Below are positions 13,550 to 20,468 of a DNA stretch of 28,662 bases, in pieces. Position numbers and translations under genes: made by a program. Under the pieces are notes generated by a model that worked only from the letters and a program-made list of their open reading frames with translations, had not been told where the DNA came from and ran no database searches. Source of the DNA: Chthonomonas sp035294505 (GTDB lineage: Bacteria; Armatimonadota; Chthonomonadetes; Chthonomonadales; Chthonomonadaceae); assembly GCF_035294505.1 (NCBI RefSeq), contig NZ_DATGKU010000155.1, forward strand, positions 1-28,662. Direction: 5' to 3'. The stretch's first letter is position 1. Every line of letters begins with the position of its first letter.

Positions 13550-15124
13550 TTATCTTTTAAGAACCCGCCCTGAACGGGCTTTTGTAGGCCGGCCCTCTTC
13601 TACCACAAACACCCCGTTACAGAGTACATGAACGATGCCGTCCGGATACTCTCTAGGGTTTTCAAAAGTAGCCCTATCCTGAATCGTTTGGGGCTGAAAA
13701 ACAACGATATCGGCTGCATATCCGGCCTTCAACAGGCCGCGCCGCGGCAACCCCAAACGCGCCGCCGGCGCACCGCTCATTTTATGAATAGCCTGCTCTA
13801 ACGAGAGCACTCTCTCCTCTCGCACATAGCGGCCCAGCACGCGTGGGAAAGTGCCAAAAAGGCGCGGGTGGCACTTCCCCGGCAAATGCAGGCCATCGCT
13901 GCCCACCATCTGGTGTTCCCACTGCAAAATGGTGCGTACGTTCTCCTCATGTGCTGCGTGATGGATGAAACAGGCGCGTAACTGCTCCTCTTCCAGCAAG
14001 GCACATATCCATTCGCCGACCGTTAGCCCGCGTCTTGCAGCCGCTTCAGAGAAAGGAAGTCCTTCCAAAGCGGCATTTGCCGGTGAGGTCGCCCCCGATA
14101 ACACGTAGATTGACCAATCACGCCCATCATTCAGTGCCTCGACAATCGCTTTGCGCTCCTCGGCATCATGGAGTCGCCGCAACAAAGCCTCCGGTCCTCC
14201 TTCCACAAACCGCTCCGGCAACAGCGATTGAACAAAAGTGGAACCGGCCGTATAAGGATAGGTATCACATGTCACATCTATTCCCTCCGCCCGGGCCTGC
14301 TCCAAAACCTCTAAAAGCTCCGGTGCCCGCCCCCTATTCTGCACCCCATTCATCTGAAGATGTGCGATCTGCACGGGAACTTGAGCCTCTCGCGCGATCT
14401 GCAAGCTTTCCAAGGTCGCCTCAAAAAGCCGCTCGCCATAGTCCCGTTGATGCGTTGCGAAGAAGCCGGCCGCTTTGCAAAGCCGCACATTCTCTTCGTG
14501 AGCTGCCGAGCGCATTGGGGCGTACCAAAGCCCTGTTGAAAGGCCCCATGCGCCCTCCGCCATACCCTCAAGCACCATTCTTTCCATCGCTGCCAACTCC
14601 TCAGAGGTCGCAGGCCGCTCCTGCATGCCCATTACCGAAACGCGAACCGCTCCGTGCGGAATTAGGTAGGCCACATTCGTGCCGATGCCGGCTGTCTCAT
14701 AGCGCTCGAGCAGCTCGTTCACTCGACACCAACTCCAGTCCACACGAGGCTTATCTTCATCATCATGCGCTTCCGAATCGCCAAACAGCCCGGCGATGTA
14801 ACGCCGCTGTATCTCCATCCCGGCATCGGTAACGGGAGCAAAACCAAGCCCACAATTGGAAAAAACCTCTGTCGTCACGCCCTGCATCACTTTGGCAAGG
14901 TGTTCCGGACTGTTCAGCAGAGCGATATCCGCATGGGTATGAATGTCTATAAACCCCGGTGCCACCACCAACCCGCTGCAATCGAGGGTTTTCCTGGCCT
15001 CCACATCGGTCGGAAGCACCTCCACAGCCGCAATCCGATCGCCCACGATGCCCACATCTGCTTTCACGCTCGGAGCGCCCGTGCCGTCCACAACGGTTCC
15101 GTTGCGCAGGATAAGATCGAACAT
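13550..15124 (-). CDS. D-aminoacylase / N-acyl-D-amino-acid deacylase family amidohydrolase
   Basis: A 524-residue metal-dependent amidohydrolase. These enzymes release D-amino acids from N-acyl-D-amino acids (some act on D-glutamate, D-aspartate or hydantoin-like compounds). The N-terminal beta domain starts FDLILRNGTVVDGTGAPS; the metal site FIDIHTHAD has His62 and His64. SNCGLGFAP holds Cys91, matching the bridging cysteine of the D-aminoacylase branch. THQRDYGERLFEA and VQIAHLQMNG give the further His ligands, and MVGSDGLHLPGKCHPR the catalytic Asp. The C-terminal LLKAGYAADIVVFQPQTI is standard. There is no signal peptide. The ATG at 15124 has AGGAGGTGA eight bases upstream. It lies near anmK and a PhyH gene but has its own promoter. 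Substrate specificity is inferred only at family level. Confidence 0.92.
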   Translation of the reverse strand: MFDLILRNGTVVDGTGAPSVKADVGIVGDRIAAVEVLPTDVEARKTLDCSGLVVAPGFIDIHTHADIALLNSPEHLAKVMQGVTTEVFSNCGLGFAPVTDAGMEIQRRYIAGLFGDSEAHDDEDKPRVDWSWCRVNELLERYETAGIGTNVAYLIPHGAVRVSVMGMQERPATSEELAAMERMVLEGMAEGAWGLSTGLWYAPMRSAAHEENVRLCKAAGFFATHQRDYGERLFEATLESLQIAREAQVPVQIAHLQMNGVQNRGRAPELLEVLEQARAEGIDVTCDTYPYTAGSTFVQSLLPERFVEGGPEALLRRLHDAEERKAIVEALNDGRDWSIYVLSGATSPANAALEGLPFSEAAARRGLTVGEWICALLEEEQLRACFIHHAAHEENVRTILQWEHQMVGSDGLHLPGKCHPRLFGTFPRVLGRYVREERVLSLEQAIHKMSGAPAARLGLPRRGLLKAGYAADIVVFQPQTIQDRATFENPREYPDGIVHVLCNGVFVVEEGRPTKARSGRVLKR

Positions 15125-15346
15125 CTACGTTCACCTCCTCAAAATTATAGCCCGGACGTGCGCACACGCCGGGCTTCAGCAGGCGAACAGGACGATCGTC
15201 CCGTTCATCACTACGCTGTACTCCTCAAGCACATCTCATAGAAACGCCTCAAGGAGAACACAGTTTGGTTAAAACAGGCTTAGACCGCCTGCTCACCTCG
15301 TTGACTGTGATCCATAATCTAGACACCACCTCCTTTCCCAGTCTAA
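15125..15346 (-). promoter_or_regulatory. About 220-nt structured 5' leader of the D-aminoacylase-like gene (candidate cis-regulatory RNA)
   Basis: Between a strong promoter and the ATG the transcript has several strong pairings. There is a 9-bp hairpin with arms GAACGGGAC and GTCCTGTTC around a GATC loop (plus-strand 15185-15206). AGCAGGCG (15286-15293) and CGCCTGCT (15178-15185) form a long-range 8-bp stem enclosing about 90 nt. A terminator-like hairpin (15149-15175) sits just before the ribosome binding site. Near the 5' end TAGAC/GTCTA can close over an AAAGGAGGTGG sequence. A tiny frame 15315-15280 (MDHSQRGEQAV) follows that GGAGG at long spacing and may be a leader peptide or chance. 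I do not recognise a known riboswitch class. This also accounts for most of the 303-bp gap. Confidence 0.5.
15141..15175 (-). terminator. Terminator-like hairpin just before the D-aminoacylase-like gene
   Basis: AGCCCGG pairs with CCGGGCT, and CGTG with CACG inside it around a short loop (11 bp, one bulged T). On the minus strand it is followed by ATAATTTT. It ends only about 25 bases before the ATG and overlaps the approach to the ribosome binding site. It may end transcripts from the upstream PhyH gene or act as a conditional attenuator. The U-tract is weak. Confidence 0.55.
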
Positions 15347-15351
15347 CATCT

Positions 15352-15380
15352 ATTATCGTCTTTTCCGCTCCTCTTGTCAA
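15352..15380 (-). promoter_or_regulatory. Sigma-70 promoter of the D-aminoacylase-like gene
   Basis: On the minus strand: TTGACA (15380-15375), a 17-base spacer, and GATAAT (15357-15352), a 6/6 and 5/6 match. It lies about 50 bp after the PhyH stop and predicts a start near 15345, hence a leader of about 220 nt. Confidence 0.8.
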
Positions 15381-15427
15381 GGGGTTTAGGCTGCTTCTGA
15401 GAAAAGAGGTGTCTCGTATAGGCCGCT

Positions 15428-16264
15428 TTAACCTACAGGCGATAGATCGGTGGGTTGGAGAAGCCTTCCGTTTTCATAGACCGTGGGGAAATAGTCGCCC
15501 TTCAGCACCTCGCCAGGAGCCACCTGCACGTGTTCCTCGACAAGGTGATGCCCCGTCGGCACAAAACGCGTGTAGCCCGGCATGTAGTGCACGGCGATGG
15601 CCGGACGATTTCGTTCGGAACGGTTTGGCGGAGCGCCGTGCCATGTAAGGCAGTGATGAAAGACCACATGCCCCGCCGGCACCTCACAAACCACCTCCTC
15701 GATGGTCTCTCCTTCCGGCACAAACCCCGGATTGGGCGTTGGTGAGTGCGTCACCGGGTCGTTGCCGATGGTGCCGCCAGGGTAAGGTCCCCACTTATAG
15801 CTTCGCTTAACCATGCGCATGCACCCGTTTTCTGCAGTGGCGTCTTCCAGCGCAACCCATGCGCTGATGAGATCGGGCGGCTGAATAATCGGCCAGTAGG
15901 GGTGATCTTGATGCCAAATGGTTGGGCCTCCAATACGTGGCGGCTTGATCTGTATCTGGTCGTGCCAAACACGCACCGTATCTGTGTTCATCAGTTGAGC
16001 GATAATAGGCACGATGATCGGATGGTAAAGATGGCGTCGGAAAGCCGGCTCGGCCAGCCAAATGTTGACTACCTGAGTGACGACCTCTTCGGAAGAGTCT
16101 CCCAGTAGATTGCGATTGGCTTCGGGTTTGGCAGCGCTTTCCCCTCGTAAAACCCTATCCAATGCGGCATTTAGCTCTCTTAGCTCTTCATCACTCAACA
16201 CTTTACCGTACACGAGAAACCCGTTCTCCCAAAAGGAGCGCACCTCTGCATCTGTCAGTACCAT
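15428..16264 (-). CDS. Phytanoyl-CoA dioxygenase (PhyH) family protein, second copy
   Basis: A 278-residue Fe(II)/2-oxoglutarate oxygenase. The metal ligands are His118-x-Asp120 in WHQDHPYW and His209 in LTWHGAPPN, with Arg220 (RNRPAIAVHY) as the likely 2-oxoglutarate contact. The start FWENGFLVYGKVLSDEEL (about 11-28) is family-typical. It shares the fold with the gene at 1453-2223 but little sequence outside the motifs, so the two are not recent duplicates. The HPYWPIIQPP segment after HQD suggests a different substrate pocket. The ATG at 16264 has GGAGG six bases upstream. It follows anmK by 70 bp on the same strand and is probably co-transcribed with it; the next gene has its own promoter. 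Substrate unknown. Confidence 0.9.
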   Translation of the reverse strand: MVLTDAEVRSFWENGFLVYGKVLSDEELRELNAALDRVLRGESAAKPEANRNLLGDSSEEVVTQVVNIWLAEPAFRRHLYHPIIVPIIAQLMNTDTVRVWHDQIQIKPPRIGGPTIWHQDHPYWPIIQPPDLISAWVALEDATAENGCMRMVKRSYKWGPYPGGTIGNDPVTHSPTPNPGFVPEGETIEEVVCEVPAGHVVFHHCLTWHGAPPNRSERNRPAIAVHYMPGYTRFVPTGHHLVEEHVQVAPGEVLKGDYFPTVYENGRLLQPTDLSPVG

Positions 16265-16334
16265 TTCGATCCTCCGGCATATACCATGCTTTTGTGTTAG
16301 TTAGAGTTAGCGTTAGGACAAGAAGTTTCCTTCT

Positions 16335-17537
16335 TTAAGGAAATACGATCTTTCCTAACACCACAGACCGCGCCGCACCGGTTGCCGATGGCAGATTGCC
16401 CGGCATTCCCCGCAGCGTGAGATAGCCCAAGATGGCAAAAGCGACGGCCTCCTTTGCGTCGTCGGGTACTCCGAACTCCTCATGGGTGGAAAGAGCAATA
16501 GGCGCCAACCTTTGTTGTAGACGCTGCATAAGCCAACGGTTATGCACACCCCCTCCCCCTACGATGACTCGATGGATGGGTGCTCTGGGTAATAGCCACC
16601 GCTCGTAGGCCTGTGCGATACTCTCCACCGTGAGCGCAGAGGCCGTGGCCAGCATATCCTCCCACCGTAGACCGCGTTCACGTGCGCGTTGGCAAAACCA
16701 TTGGACATAGGCTTTTCCGAAAAGCTCTCTGCCGGTAGATTTTGGCGGCGGCTGCTGAAAATAGGGATGCGCCAAACACTCCGCCAGCAGGTCTTCCTGA
16801 ATTTGGCCTTGTGCGGCCCATTGTCCTTCCGGATCGTACTCTTGCTGGCCTGCGGTCATCTCACGGACGATTCCATCTATCACCATGTTTCCCGGCCCTG
16901 TATCAAAAGCGATGATCTCGGCGTCCTCTCGCGATTGACAGCCCATTGGTAAATAGGTGGCGTTGGCGATGCCACCGATGTTTTGTACGACACGTGTCTC
17001 CTTATCCGATCCGAACAACAGACGGTCGCTCATGGGAACGAGCGGCGCCCCTTGCCCCCCAACCGCCACATCCGCCGAACGAAAGTCGGCAATGACCATG
17101 CACCCCGTGCGTGCCGCAATAACCGCAGGCTCTCCAATTTGAAGCGTGCCCCGCGCCGGCCTGCCGGCCAACAGCATCGGCTCGGCCTGATGCCAAACGG
17201 TCTGTCCATGAGAAGCAATGGCGTCAATCTGCTCGGTTTTTAGCCCGCATTGAGCGATCACCGCTTTTGCCGCGTCCGCAAAGACCTCTGCGATCCGATA
17301 GTTCAGCAGGACGATCTTTTGCACAGGGGCGTCGGCGCGGCAGGCATCGAGAATCTCGTATTTCAGCTCCGGTGCCCACGGTAGATGACACCAACCCAAC
17401 AATCGCCAGTTGGTAACGTTAGCCGCTACACCGATTTCGATCAGAGCGGCATCCACCCCATCCACGGAGGTGCCCGACATGAGTCCCACGATATAGGCCG
17501 ACTTGTGTGCATCATAGAGAATAGGGTGCACAGGCAT
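16335..17537 (-). CDS. anmK: Anhydro-N-acetylmuramic acid kinase
   Basis: A 400-residue cytoplasmic kinase that opens the 1,6-anhydro ring of anhydro-MurNAc and phosphorylates it to MurNAc-6-phosphate, recycling peptidoglycan fragments. The family signatures are complete: VGLMSGTSVDGVDAAL (17-32), IASHGQTVWH (about 107-116), LQIGEPAVIAARTG, ADFRSADVAVGGQGAPLVP with the catalytic Asp, QNIGGIANATYLP, IAFDTGPGNMVIDG, and VIVGGGGVHNRWLM near the end. The ATG at 17537 has AGAGGA upstream. It is divergent from the FmdB-type gene and followed by the PhyH gene at 70 bp. murQ, nagZ and ampG are not in the window, so the rest of the pathway must lie elsewhere or be absent. Confidence 0.96.
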   Translation of the reverse strand: MPVHPILYDAHKSAYIVGLMSGTSVDGVDAALIEIGVAANVTNWRLLGWCHLPWAPELKYEILDACRADAPVQKIVLLNYRIAEVFADAAKAVIAQCGLKTEQIDAIASHGQTVWHQAEPMLLAGRPARGTLQIGEPAVIAARTGCMVIADFRSADVAVGGQGAPLVPMSDRLLFGSDKETRVVQNIGGIANATYLPMGCQSREDAEIIAFDTGPGNMVIDGIVREMTAGQQEYDPEGQWAAQGQIQEDLLAECLAHPYFQQPPPKSTGRELFGKAYVQWFCQRARERGLRWEDMLATASALTVESIAQAYERWLLPRAPIHRVIVGGGGVHNRWLMQRLQQRLAPIALSTHEEFGVPDDAKEAVAFAILGYLTLRGMPGNLPSATGAARSVVLGKIVFP

Positions 17538-17650
17538 TTTTCCAATTCCTCTCTTAGCTTAAGTTGCAACTCCTCTGTACTCTTACACGATAATGATAGT
17601 GGAGAAAAAAGTAGCGGTTATGGTAATCTAAAGAGCAGGAGGAGATATTT

Positions 17651-17908
17651 ATGCCAACCTATGGTTATCAATGCACCGAGTGCCAATATGAGTTTCAAGC
17701 CTTTCAAACCATGAAAGAAGCGCCCTTGACGACCTGCCCTAAATGCAACGGGCCGGTGAAGCGTTTGCTCTATCCGGTGGGCATCATTTTTAAAGGCTCC
17801 GGCTGGTACATCACCGATTCGCGAAAGCAAGAAAACACTTCCTCTGACGGAAAAACGAAAAAAGAAGATACCACCCCCGAATCGAAGAGTAACGATTCGA
17901 CCCTTTAA
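17651..17908 (+). CDS. FmdB/CxxC-CxxC zinc-ribbon small protein
   Basis: An 85-residue protein with the FmdB-type N-terminal zinc ribbon: MPTYGYQCTECQYEFQAFQ, then TTCPKCNGPVKRLLYPVG. Cys8/Cys11 and Cys29/Cys32 form the metal site, followed by the typical IIFKGSGWYITD segment. The C-terminal 30 residues are Lys/Ser/Thr/Glu-rich and probably disordered. Members occur in nearly all bacteria; a regulatory role was proposed for FmdB but is not established generally. The ATG at 17651 has AGGAGGAG nine bases upstream. It is a single-gene unit, divergent from anmK and convergent with the Ig-like exported protein, with a shared hairpin between the stops. Confidence 0.93.
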   Translation: MPTYGYQCTECQYEFQAFQTMKEAPLTTCPKCNGPVKRLLYPVGIIFKGSGWYITDSRKQENTSSDGKTKKEDTTPESKSNDSTL

Positions 17909-17942
17909 AAACAGAAGCCGCTCAACCGTGTTGAGCGGCTTC
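17907..17942 (-). terminator. Intrinsic terminator between convergent genes
   Basis: GAAGCCGCTCAAC and GTTGAGCGGCTTC form a perfect 13-bp stem with a 3-nt loop (17914-17942). On the minus strand it is followed by TGTTTTTAAA, so it terminates the Ig-like gene; on the plus strand it lies 6 bases after the FmdB stop and may also help there, without a T-run. Confidence 0.93.
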
Positions 17943-17958
17943 GTTGCCCTCAAACCGA

Positions 17959-19584
17959 TTATTTGCTTTGGATGAGGATGTGCCCGGTTTGTGGGTCGTA
18001 CTGAATATTCACGTTCAGCGCATCCTTCACGAAAGAGAGGGGCACAATGGCCCGACCTCTATCAATGTAAGGTGCGGTTTGCATTTTCAGCGATTGATCG
18101 TTGACGGTAGCCGTTCTGTGCCCGATGCGAAATTCGATTTCGCGACTGGTGTTGATAGCCCGCACCGTTTTAGACTGAGCATACCACTCCACGGTTCCTC
18201 CGGTGTGTTCAAATATCTGTCGGAAAGGCGCAAGCGGCATTCCATGCACCACTCGCGGCGGCACATCGAAGGCGATCAACTGGTTGTCGAAGGCGATCTG
18301 CAGCGTTCTGGCGTGATGTACGGTTGCACCGGCGCCAAGCAATCGCGTCTGCTGGATGCGTTTCACGACGGGCTGTGCCACCAGGCCTGTAAAGGCGCGA
18401 GGCCTTGCCCCCACTCCCACCGAGGCGGCCACATGAGGGACGACGGCGAAGTTGCCGACGCGGCGCGGGGCTACCAAAGGTTGGGACATGCGACCGGCAA
18501 ACGACAGTCCCTCCTTATTAAGGCTTAGCGCCCCCTTCGGCTCTGCCAACATGGCCAGAACGCCAGGATGGAAGGCCGATGCAGCGGGAACGGCGAAGTG
18601 CACCGTTGGCACCTGGTGATCGGGTGCACTCCAGGCTGTTTCGGGCAGTGCAGGCGCTTTGAAGCGGTTCGGAGCGGGCAGTGCCAACAGCGGATGCTCC
18701 TTCGTTACCTCCTGTTGCACCACGACAGCCCGCAACCCGCCCACAAGCGACGCAGCCGGAGCCGTGTCTTCCGTTGGCGTTGCAGCCGCATCTGCATCCA
18801 AATGCCCTTCGGGCTGAAGGGCCAGTGTGGCCTCTACCGCGTGGTTAACCAAGTTTTGAGCCGGAGAAGGCTGCGAGGTGCGCAGGTCTGGGATGGTGGT
18901 TTGGCGATTGGTGAAGCCCATCACATTGTTGACGGTTACGAAGGTGCGTATCTTCTTCACAACCGCTTGGGTCTGGGCGTCAAGAACCTCGATGTAAATC
19001 TCATGGTTGCCGTTGGCGACGCGAGTGGAGTCCCAGTTGAACGTGTAGGGCGCATAGTTCTTCATCATGAGGAAACGGTTGTCCACATAGAACGATACAA
19101 ACGCCCCACTTAAAGAGGGATCGACCTGCACAACGATCGGCACCACGCCCTGCACAATGGCATTTTGCATGGGGGATGTTAGGCGAACAGGCCCTCCCTC
19201 GCCAAAGTGCACGGTGGCTTTGGCAACCACAGCCCGTCCGTTAGCATCTATTCCTTTTACAACAACAACGTGATCTCCGGCCTCCACCAGGGAGGGATCG
19301 ATTTCAAAACGGATTTTGCCGACTTTGGCGTCGGTCGTCAGCGCGCTCTTTTCGAGGAGATTTCCGTCAATGTAAAGCATTATCGAGCGGATGTTGCCCC
19401 CGATGTAGCGGACGGTTAGAGCAACGTTACCGGCCTCTGTAACCGTGGCCTCTGGGGAGATAGAGAGCTGAAGCCCGCCCACATTCGTCATCGTGATGTG
19501 GTCTGCCAAGCTCGGTGGGGTCGCGGTGAGACCAAGCCCCGTGCCGGCAGCAAGGGCAAGCATGCAGGCCATACGTTTTTTCAT
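17959..19584 (-). CDS. Exported Ig-like protein with C-terminal copper-amine-oxidase N-like domain
   Basis: About 541 residues. The Sec signal peptide is MKKRMACMLALAAGTGLGLTA...SLA-D (cleavage about 27). Residues 38-135 and 138-228 are two related Ig-like beta-sandwiches (NIRSIMLYIDGNLL; GAFVSFYVDNRFLM; then GNHEIYIEVLDA). Residues 240-430 are an Ala/Pro-rich low-complexity linker. The last 110 residues form a stalk domain of the Cu-amine-oxidase N type: NQLIAFDVPPRVVHGMPLAPFRQIFE, VEWYAQSKTVRAI, then GRAIVPLSFVKDALNVNIQYD. No amine-oxidase catalytic domain is present, so an adhesive, structural or cell-wall-binding role is more likely than catalysis. The ATG at 19584 has AAAGGAGG eight bases upstream; an upstream start at 19641 lacks a ribosome binding site and would bury the signal peptide. 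It is monocistronic, with its own promoter, long leader and terminator. Confidence 0.85.
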   Translation of the reverse strand: MKKRMACMLALAAGTGLGLTATPPSLADHITMTNVGGLQLSISPEATVTEAGNVALTVRYIGGNIRSIMLYIDGNLLEKSALTTDAKVGKIRFEIDPSLVEAGDHVVVVKGIDANGRAVVAKATVHFGEGGPVRLTSPMQNAIVQGVVPIVVQVDPSLSGAFVSFYVDNRFLMMKNYAPYTFNWDSTRVANGNHEIYIEVLDAQTQAVVKKIRTFVTVNNVMGFTNRQTTIPDLRTSQPSPAQNLVNHAVEATLALQPEGHLDADAAATPTEDTAPAASLVGGLRAVVVQQEVTKEHPLLALPAPNRFKAPALPETAWSAPDHQVPTVHFAVPAASAFHPGVLAMLAEPKGALSLNKEGLSFAGRMSQPLVAPRRVGNFAVVPHVAASVGVGARPRAFTGLVAQPVVKRIQQTRLLGAGATVHHARTLQIAFDNQLIAFDVPPRVVHGMPLAPFRQIFEHTGGTVEWYAQSKTVRAINTSREIEFRIGHRTATVNDQSLKMQTAPYIDRGRAIVPLSFVKDALNVNIQYDPQTGHILIQSK

Positions 19585-19788
19585 GCAGTTTGCCTCCTTT
19601 GTTTCCGCGCGGTGTTCGCGCTCCCTTCGCAATTCCCCCAAGCTAAAAATAGACGAAGTGACCTACTTTACGGCACTTCACTGCCTTAGCGGAGAAATTG
19701 CAACCGAAGGTTTGTGAAGATATCGGAATCCGTGCCCAAGAGGCGTCGTGATACCAGCTACGACATATGGGCATTCTAGAGCCTATAT
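19585..19788 (-). promoter_or_regulatory. About 200-nt leader of the Ig-like protein gene with mutually exclusive stems (candidate attenuator/riboswitch)
   Basis: Reading the minus strand, CTTCAC (19719-19714) can pair with GTGAAG (19681-19676). GGCA (19736-19733) can pair with TGCC directly 3' of it (19675-19672), and CGG-ATT-CCG folds between the two. This gives a compact three-way junction. The same middle segment read as GAAGTG (19679-19674) pairs perfectly with CACTTC (19660-19655), and that hairpin is followed by a TATTTTT tract. The two folds exclude each other. This is the classic layout of an antiterminator/terminator switch. It does not match a riboswitch class I know. The remaining part of the 353-bp gap, 19818-19937, holds only a hairpin annotated separately. 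Confidence 0.5.
19643..19681 (-). terminator. Putative conditional terminator within the leader of the Ig-like gene
   Basis: GTGAAGTG and CACTTCGT form 6 Watson-Crick plus 2 wobble pairs around a 13-nt loop, followed on the minus strand by CTATTTTTAG. It lies about 60 bases before the ATG and about 100 bases after the predicted transcription start. The stem is modest, so this is a candidate only. Confidence 0.4.
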
Positions 19789-19817
19789 ACTCTATCACAA
19801 TTGAGACGATGTGTCAA
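19789..19817 (-). promoter_or_regulatory. Sigma-70 promoter of the Ig-like protein gene
   Basis: On the minus strand: TTGACA (19817-19812), 17 bases, and TAGAGT (19794-19789) with an extended TG upstream of the -10. The -35 is one arm of a perfect dyad, TGTCAA-N7-TTGACA (19812-19830), a possible operator. Confidence 0.7.
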
Positions 19818-19894
19818 GAGTTTTTTGACAAAAATTTTGCCACAGGCCGCCCCGCACTTTGCCTGCTGCCGACAGAGGGTTTAACAAGATCACG

Positions 19895-19913
19895 GGGCGC
19901 GAAACTCGCGCCC
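19895..19913 (-). terminator. GC-rich hairpin after the sbcDC-glnD gene cluster
   Basis: GGGCGCGA and TCGCGCCC form a perfect 8-bp stem with a 3-nt loop, 24 bases after the stop of the unknown membrane-anchored protein. There is no T-run immediately after it on the minus strand, so it may be a weak or Rho-assisted terminator or an mRNA end-stabilising structure. Confidence 0.5.
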
Positions 19914-19937
19914 TGACAAACCGGGGAACAACACGAA

Positions 19938-20414
19938 CTATTTTGCGGTTGAGGGCGGTTGAGGGTTCATTGTGGCCGCCTTCAACTCCTCCATCTCCTT
20001 GTGAAAGATGGCGCGCTGCTGCTTGATGCCCGCCTCTCCCATCTGAGCCTGATGCCAATATTTATCCGAGACATCAATGGTGTAGGGATTCGGTAGAGAG
20101 CTTTTAGGCGTGTTAGGATGATTCACCATCTCATAAAGCTCACTGAGCATCGGGGCGGGAATCCCTTTCTTCTTCCACTGCTCCACCGTCTTTTTCGCAA
20201 TCCCATGCTTTAAAAGCTTCTTATCCATGCCTGCCGGAAGCGGCACGAGGGCCTGTTTGGGCGGCTTGGCCGGCGCCGACGGCAGATTCGTTACCTGATT
20301 GTCCTCTTTAGGAGGTGCAGCCGGTGGCGGCGCCACCATGCGTCCACCGAGATAGAGGATCACGATAAGCAAAACAACGATAAGTAACTGCGTTAAAGAG
20401 AAATTTCGTTTCAT
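19938..20414 (-). CDS. Unknown membrane-anchored small protein
   Basis: A 158-residue protein that I do not recognise. The N-terminus MKRNFSLTQ is followed by one hydrophobic segment, LLIVVLLIVILYLGG (about 10-24). A Pro/Ala-rich stretch follows (about 28-60), then a basic helical region (DKKLLKHGIAKKTVEQWKKKG). The C-terminal part includes PNPYTIDVSDKYWHQAQMG and the helix IFHKEMEELKAATM. The topology suggests a type II or lipid-free inner-membrane anchor with the rest outside the cytoplasm. AAGGAGG lies 16 bases before the ATG, farther than usual. It follows glnD by 54 bp and is probably the last gene of the sbcDC-clpS-glnD cluster. No function is proposed. Confidence 0.75.
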   Translation of the reverse strand: MKRNFSLTQLLIVVLLIVILYLGGRMVAPPPAAPPKEDNQVTNLPSAPAKPPKQALVPLPAGMDKKLLKHGIAKKTVEQWKKKGIPAPMLSELYEMVNHPNTPKSSLPNPYTIDVSDKYWHQAQMGEAGIKQQRAIFHKEMEELKAATMNPQPPSTAK

Positions 20415-20468
20415 AATCGAGAATGTTGAACCTCCTTAACCCTTTATGGGTCTATATCTGAATACGCA

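Noticed and set aside
14035..14832. 265-residue plus-strand frame inside the D-aminoacylase-like gene
   Set aside because: It is a Pro/Arg/Ser-rich antisense shadow of a well-supported gene.
15280..15315. 11-codon leader peptide as an annotated gene
   Set aside because: Spacing to GGAGG is about 13 bases and the peptide has no run of a single amino acid that would suggest ribosome-stalling attenuation; it is kept only as a note in the leader entry.
19585..19641. Longer N-terminus for the Ig-like protein
   Set aside because: The added residues are charged, would disrupt the signal peptide, and lie upstream of a good AAAGGAGG.
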